From Armatimonadota bacterium (lineage in GTDB: Bacteria > Armatimonadota > HRBIN16): 11,084 nt of DNA. Under the pieces are notes generated by a model. It had not been told where the DNA came from. It worked only from the letters and a program-made list of their open reading frames with translations, and did not search any database. The DNA is taken from contig JAPWUZ010000063.1 in assembly GCA_028275265.1 (NCBI GenBank), positions 1-11,084 of the forward strand, given 5' to 3'. Below, in pieces: positions 7,666 to 11,084 of the stretch (position 1 is the first letter of the stretch; each line of letters begins with the position of its first letter). The position numbers and the translations under genes were made by a program.

Positions 7666-9263
7666 TCCAACCTCCCTGCCACGACCCTTCCCCCAAATAC
7701 GGTCGCCACGATTTGCATGGCTTCCCACTCTTCCGGTGGCGTTGCCGCCGGATCGCGGCTCAATACGACAAAGTCTGCACGCTTTCCCGCCGCCAGTATG
7801 CCGGTATGTGCCTCGTCTTTGACCGCGACCGCCGAGCCAGCTGTATACAGACGGATAGCGGCGAGTGCACTCACTCGCTCCTCCTCTCCCAACACCACGC
7901 CGAGCGGGGTCTTGCGTTCCATCGCCGCGCGTACCCCGTCCAGCGGCGCACCGGGCACCACCGGACAGTCGGAACTGAACGCTACCCGCACGCCTGCACG
8001 CAGCAACGACGTTACCCGATTGAGCCGCCTCGCCCGTTCCTCGCCCAACCCGTACCGGTAAGCGTCGCCCAACCGCGCCACGAACTCCGGTTGCAATACT
8101 GCCACCACGCCCAACCTGCGCAGGCGGTCGATTAAGCCATCGTCCAGTAACATGCAGTGTTCGATGCGATGTCGCACATCTGCACGCGGCTGCGCCTGCA
8201 TCGCCTGCGCATACAGGTTCAGTACCGTCTCAATCGCGCGGTCGCCGATGGCGTGCGTGGCGATTTGCCAGCCTGCACGGTGCGCCCCGACGATAAGCTC
8301 CTGCAACTCTTCCTCGCTGTGCAGCAGCATCCCCGTCGTGCCGGTATCCACGAAAGGCTCCTTCAGCGCGGCGGTGCGGGTGGTCAGCGCACCGTCGGCA
8401 AACACCTTGGCAATGCCCACACGCACGCCGTTGCTCCCTGTACCGATATCCTGTGGCTGCAGCCACCTCCCGTCACGCCGAAGCGCGGTTGCCAGAATCA
8501 TCAGGGTCACGCGCAGGGGCGCGCCTTCGTTCACCGCCTGCACACAGGCAGCAATCTCCCCCTCTAGGTCGCCCCAGCCGGTACTGGCGTCCGAAGCTGC
8601 CGTGATGCCCTTCTCTGCCATCGCCTGCGCCGCCAGGTGGACGGCACGCACCCGCTGCTGATGCGACAGCGGCGGCTGGTGTCTGGTCACCAGGTCGGTC
8701 GCGCTCTCCAGCAGCACGCCCGTTGGCTCGCCATGCGCATCGCGCTCGATGCTGCCGCCGGGCGGGTTGGGAGTCTCGCGCGTGATGCCCGCTATCCGCA
8801 ATGCCACCGAGTTCGCCACGCCCCCGTGCTTGCTGGTGTGTTCGATAAACACCGGCTTTTCGCAGCTCACCTGGTCCAAATCATGGCGAGTCGGATGTCT
8901 GCGTTCCGCCAGGCGGTTCTGGTCGTAAAAGCTGCCTACAATCCAAGCGGCGTCCGGATGTTCTTCCGCCCAGCGGCGCAGTTGCGCAACCAGCGAAGGG
9001 ATGTCGGGCGCATACTCTGGGCTCAGATTCGCCGCGCTCAAATCCAGCCCATACGCCAGAATGTGGCAGTGGCAGTCATTGAAGCCCGGCACCACAAACA
9101 GCCCTCCGCCGTCCACGCGCTTCGCAGACGGGTAGCGTGCCGCCAAATCGGCGGCGTCACCCACTGCCAACAGGCGTTCCTCCAGCCAGACCATCGCGCT
9201 GGCAATGGGCTGTTCTTCGCCCATCGTGTAGATAGTGACGTTTTTCAGAAGCGTTTCGGGCAT
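7662..9263 (-). CDS. Metal-dependent amidohydrolase, amidohydrolase family 3 / YtcJ-like
   Basis: A 533-aa protein with the full amidohydrolase pattern: an N-terminal beta-sandwich segment (MPETLLKNVTIYTM), the metal motif PGFNDCHCHI with His65 and His67, Lys286 in IAKVFADGALTTRTAAL, ATHAIGDRAIE (His337), RIEHC (His369), SSDCPVVPG (Asp432), and a closing strand GKRADFVVLSRDP. Length and motifs fit the YtcJ group, which hydrolyses C-N bonds and whose substrates are mostly unknown. No signal peptide is seen, so it is likely cytoplasmic. It lies between pyrC and carA and overlaps carA by 4 bases, so it is almost certainly co-expressed with the pyrimidine genes, although no step of that pathway needs it. 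The ATG has only a distant GAGGT, 12 bases upstream, contributed by the adjoining repeat. It is not a second dihydroorotase: pyrC is next to it and carries the proper HTHLREPG signature, which this protein lacks. Confidence 0.88.
   Translation of the reverse strand: MPETLLKNVTIYTMGEEQPIASAMVWLEERLLAVGDAADLAARYPSAKRVDGGGLFVVPGFNDCHCHILAYGLDLSAANLSPEYAPDIPSLVAQLRRWAEEHPDAAWIVGSFYDQNRLAERRHPTRHDLDQVSCEKPVFIEHTSKHGGVANSVALRIAGITRETPNPPGGSIERDAHGEPTGVLLESATDLVTRHQPPLSHQQRVRAVHLAAQAMAEKGITAASDASTGWGDLEGEIAACVQAVNEGAPLRVTLMILATALRRDGRWLQPQDIGTGSNGVRVGIAKVFADGALTTRTAALKEPFVDTGTTGMLLHSEEELQELIVGAHRAGWQIATHAIGDRAIETVLNLYAQAMQAQPRADVRHRIEHCMLLDDGLIDRLRRLGVVAVLQPEFVARLGDAYRYGLGEERARRLNRVTSLLRAGVRVAFSSDCPVVPGAPLDGVRAAMERKTPLGVVLGEEERVSALAAIRLYTAGSAVAVKDEAHTGILAAGKRADFVVLSRDPAATPPEEWEAMQIVATVFGGRVVAGRLE
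7671..7676 (-). promoter_or_regulatory. Ribosome binding site deciding the carA GTG start
   Basis: GGGAGG on the minus strand lies 5 bases before the GTG at 7665, inside the last codons of the amidohydrolase. It supports the GTG over the upstream ATG and points to coupled translation with the preceding gene. Confidence 0.8.
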
Positions 9264-9275
9264 CTTGTGTTTTTT

Positions 9276-9357
9276 ACCTCACCCCCTGCCCCTCTCCTAT
9301 AAGGAGAGGGGTGCTGCTCCCCCTTCCCTCGTAGGGAAAGGGGATGGGGGGTTAGGT
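9276..9357. repeat. 82-bp compound palindromic repeat (REP/MITE-like)
   Basis: The element is bounded by an imperfect terminal inverted repeat, ACCTCACCCCC at 9276-9286 and GGGGGTTAGGT at 9347-9357 (one mismatch in 11). Inside are two hairpins: a perfect 10-bp stem with 3-base loop at 9289-9311 (CCCCTCTCCT / AGGAGAGGGG), and a stem with a single bulged A at 9320-9343 (CCCCTTCCCT / AGGGAAAGGGG). C-rich elements of this form are known as dispersed repeats in several environmental bacterial lineages; copy number here cannot be judged from one window. On the minus strand no U-tract follows the hairpins (the RNA continues AAAAAA), so it is unlikely to stop transcription of the operon. Its right end overlaps the last codon and stop of pyrC. 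Confidence 0.75.
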
Positions 9358-10644
9358 CCCCACCTCCCGATACACCACCTTGCCCCCTACCATCGTCAAC
9401 ACCGGCTTGCCCAGCACCTCCCAGCCCTCGAAGGGGGTGTTGCGCGATTTGGAACGGAACTGCTCGGCGCGAACTGTCCACCTCCGCTCCAGGTCGAACA
9501 GTGCGATGTCGGCAGGCGCTCCCGGCTTCAGCGTGCCTCCGCGCAACCCGAGCACCTTCGCCGGCTGGCAACTCATCTTCTCCACCAGCGCGCTCACGCT
9601 CATCCTGCCCGTCGCCACCAGCTCGGTGTAGGAGATGGCGAACGCAGTCTCCAACCCCACAATCCCAAACGGCGCGAGTGCAAACTCCTGCGCTTTCTCG
9701 TGATGGGCGTGGGGGGCGTGGTCGGTGGCGATGGCGTCAATCGTACCGTCCAACAGCCCTTTGATGATGGCGTCGCAGTCCGCCTGCGTGCGCAGGGGCG
9801 GGTTCATCTTGGCATTGGTGTTATAACCCATGCACGCTTCGTCGGTCAGCGCGAAATAGTGCGGGCAGGTTTCGGCGGTGATGGGTGCGCCGCGCTCCTT
9901 TGCCCAGCGGATGACCTGCACCGCCCCCACCGTCGAGACGTGCAGGATGTGCAGACGGCAGCCGGTATACAGGCTCATCAGGCAGTTCCGCGCCACCTGT
10001 ATCTCCTCCGCTACCGCAGGCATCCCGCGCAAGCCCATGATGGTGGCGGTCAGCCCCTCGTTCATGCTGGCATCACGGGTCAGCGACTTATCCTCACAGT
10101 GGGTCATCACCGTCAAGCCCAGCTGTGCGGCGTACTCCATCCCCCGCCGCAGCACTTCCGCCAACTGCAGCGGGTAAGCATCATCCGTCACCGCAACCGC
10201 TCCCGCCTCCTTCAGCGCCGCCATCTCGCTTAAGCCTTCTGCCTGCAGGCCCTTCGTGATGGCAGCCACCGGATACACTCGCGCGACGCCGACCTCTTCC
10301 GCCCGCTTCAGCAGTCCGCGAATGACCGACGGTTCGTCCAGCGGCGGGTCGGTGTTGGGCATGCAGCACACCGCGCTGAAACCTCCGGCAACCGCTGCCG
10401 CCGTGCCCGATTGCACATCCTCTTTATACTCATAACCCGGCTCACGCAGGTGGGTGTGCAGGTCTATCAGCCCCGGCGTCAGCAACAGCCCGGAACAGTC
10501 TATCACTTCGCAGCTGCCCACATCGTAGGGCGCGCTATCGTCGGTGATGGCAAGGATGGTGCCGTCCTCCACCACCACGTCCGTCACTCGGTCGATGCCC
10601 TGTGATGGGTCGCAGACGTGCGCTTTTCGGAAAATGGTTCTCAT
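9352..10644 (-). CDS. pyrC: Dihydroorotase, class I
   Basis: A 430-aa protein that closes carbamoyl-aspartate to dihydroorotate, the third step of pyrimidine synthesis. Motifs in order: LTPGLIDLHTHLREPGYEYKE (His63 and His65 bind zinc), MPNTDPPLD (95-103), VTDDAYP (Asp154/Asp155, where class I enzymes of the Aquifex/Bacillus type have a bridging Asp), THCED (His182), HILHVST (His235), TAETCPHY, and ATDHAPH (Asp308, catalytic). Length is typical of the class. The ATG at 10644 overlaps the pyrB stop by 4 bases (ATGA) and has GGGGAGG 7 bases upstream; the frame stays open further upstream, but that part overlaps pyrB and is not PyrC-like. The last codon and the TAA stop fall within the palindromic repeat, so the C-terminus ...YREVGT was probably set by the repeat. 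Confidence 0.95.
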   Translation of the reverse strand: MRTIFRKAHVCDPSQGIDRVTDVVVEDGTILAITDDSAPYDVGSCEVIDCSGLLLTPGLIDLHTHLREPGYEYKEDVQSGTAAAVAGGFSAVCCMPNTDPPLDEPSVIRGLLKRAEEVGVARVYPVAAITKGLQAEGLSEMAALKEAGAVAVTDDAYPLQLAEVLRRGMEYAAQLGLTVMTHCEDKSLTRDASMNEGLTATIMGLRGMPAVAEEIQVARNCLMSLYTGCRLHILHVSTVGAVQVIRWAKERGAPITAETCPHYFALTDEACMGYNTNAKMNPPLRTQADCDAIIKGLLDGTIDAIATDHAPHAHHEKAQEFALAPFGIVGLETAFAISYTELVATGRMSVSALVEKMSCQPAKVLGLRGGTLKPGAPADIALFDLERRWTVRAEQFRSKSRNTPFEGWEVLGKPVLTMVGGKVVYREVGT

Positions 10645-11084
10645 GCCGCTGCCTCCCCGCCCAGAAGATGGTAAAGCACCGCCATTCGGATGGCGACGCC
10701 GTTGGTTACCTGCTCCAGAATGACCGAGCGCCCGCTGTCCGCCACGTCGTCGGCTATCTCCACGCCGCGGTTCATGGGACCCGGGTGCATGACGATGCAG
10801 TCCGGTTTGGCAACCTCCAGCGCACTGGCGCTGACGCCCCATTGTTGCGCGTACTCGCGCAGGCTTGGCAGTAACCCACGCTCCATTCGCTCCTGCTGCA
10901 GGCGCAGCGCCATCACCACATCCGCGTCTTTCAGCCCCTGGCGCAAATCGGTGTACACCTCCACCGGCAATCGGTGCACCTCGCGCGGCAACAGCGTGGC
11001 AGGCGCGACGAAGCGTACCTTCGCGCCCATCTTGGTCAGCCCCCACAGGTTGCTTCGTGCCACGCGGCTGTGCGCGATGTCGCC
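10641..11084 (-). CDS. pyrB: Aspartate carbamoyltransferase catalytic subunit, C-terminal half (5' end outside window)
   Basis: 147 codons are open to the window edge, about half of the usual 300-310 aa. The fragment starts GDIAHSRVARSNLWGLTKMGA, the conserved start of the aspartate-binding half, followed by VRFVAPATLLP, a KDADVVMALRLQQER segment (the region of the R-x-Q-x-E-R aspartate-site motif), the loop HPGPMNRGVEI, and the closing helix EQVTNGVAIRMAVLYHLL. It joins carbamoyl phosphate to aspartate. The GTG at 11063 is an internal valine and not a start, because conserved PyrB sequence continues upstream of it. The stop overlaps the pyrC start by 4 bases. Fragment residues show no break or odd substitution. 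The operon promoter and any PyrR-type or attenuator control would lie beyond the right edge. Confidence 0.96.
   Translation of the reverse strand, partial: GDIAHSRVARSNLWGLTKMGAKVRFVAPATLLPREVHRLPVEVYTDLRQGLKDADVVMALRLQQERMERGLLPSLREYAQQWGVSASALEVAKPDCIVMHPGPMNRGVEIADDVADSGRSVILEQVTNGVAIRMAVLYHLLGGEAAA
10652..10658 (-). promoter_or_regulatory. Ribosome binding site deciding the pyrC start
   Basis: GGGGAGG on the minus strand, 7 bases before the ATG at 10644 and inside the 3' end of pyrB. Together with the ATGA overlap it fixes the pyrC start and indicates coupled translation with pyrB. Confidence 0.8.

Noticed and set aside
9289..9343. The two repeat hairpins as a terminator for the pyr genes
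   Set aside because: On the minus strand they are followed by A-rich and not U-rich sequence, and the next gene starts within a few dozen bases in the same direction.
9245..9357. Repeat region as a protein-coding segment
   Set aside because: Several frames are open through it, but the translations are repeat-derived (SLRGKGEQHPSPYRRGAGGE type) and not a real protein.
9276..9357. CRISPR or tandem repeat array
   Set aside because: There is only one copy of the compound palindrome and no regularly spaced units.
9235..10233. 332-codon plus-strand open frame antisense to pyrC
   Set aside because: The start region lies in the palindromic repeat and the rest mirrors dihydroorotase; no ribosome site or domain supports it.
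10645..11046. N-terminal extension of PyrC by about 134 residues
   Set aside because: The extension overlaps pyrB in another frame and has no dihydroorotase features; the ATG at 10644 with GGGGAGG fits better.

Overview
This window is about 11 kb of GC-rich bacterial chromosome. It is almost fully coding, and almost everything lies on the minus strand. The core is a de novo pyrimidine cluster, read from right to left: pyrB (3' part only), pyrC, carA and, further on, carB. An amidohydrolase sits between pyrC and carA. A membrane glycosyltransferase and a family 2 glycoside hydrolase sit between carA and carB. Junctions are very tight: 4-base overlaps at pyrB/pyrC and amidohydrolase/carA, a 1-base overlap at glycosyltransferase/hydrolase, and 10 bases between carA and the glycosyltransferase. 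The block therefore looks like one transcript.

Layout from the left: 1-261, the 3' end of an unidentified plus-strand gene with a proline-rich C-terminus. 279-303, a perfect 10-bp hairpin between two converging genes, probably a shared terminator. 309-1991, a CarB that stops exactly at the boundary between its two homologous halves (560 aa instead of about 1070). 2053-4791, a GH2-type hydrolase with a Cys where the family normally has the Asn before the acid/base Glu. 4791-6542, a GT39-like multi-spanning glycosyltransferase. 6553-7665, CarA. 7662-9263, a YtcJ-like amidohydrolase. 9276-9357, an 82-bp palindromic repeat whose end supplies the stop codon of pyrC. 9352-10644, class I dihydroorotase. 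10641-11084, the C-terminal half of aspartate carbamoyltransferase.

CarA supplies ammonia from glutamine. The CarB N-half supplies the carboxyphosphate active site, and the missing C-half (carbamate kinase and allosteric domains) must be encoded outside the window. PyrB and PyrC then carry carbamoyl phosphate to dihydroorotate. The amidohydrolase, glycosyltransferase and hydrolase have no known step in this pathway and look like passengers in the operon, or genes that share its expression.

The organism cannot be named from the sequence. GC content, class I PyrC, a split CarB and the C-rich palindromic repeat would fit a deep-branching, perhaps thermophilic, environmental bacterium (Armatimonadota or Chloroflexota-like). 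That is a guess and not a determination.
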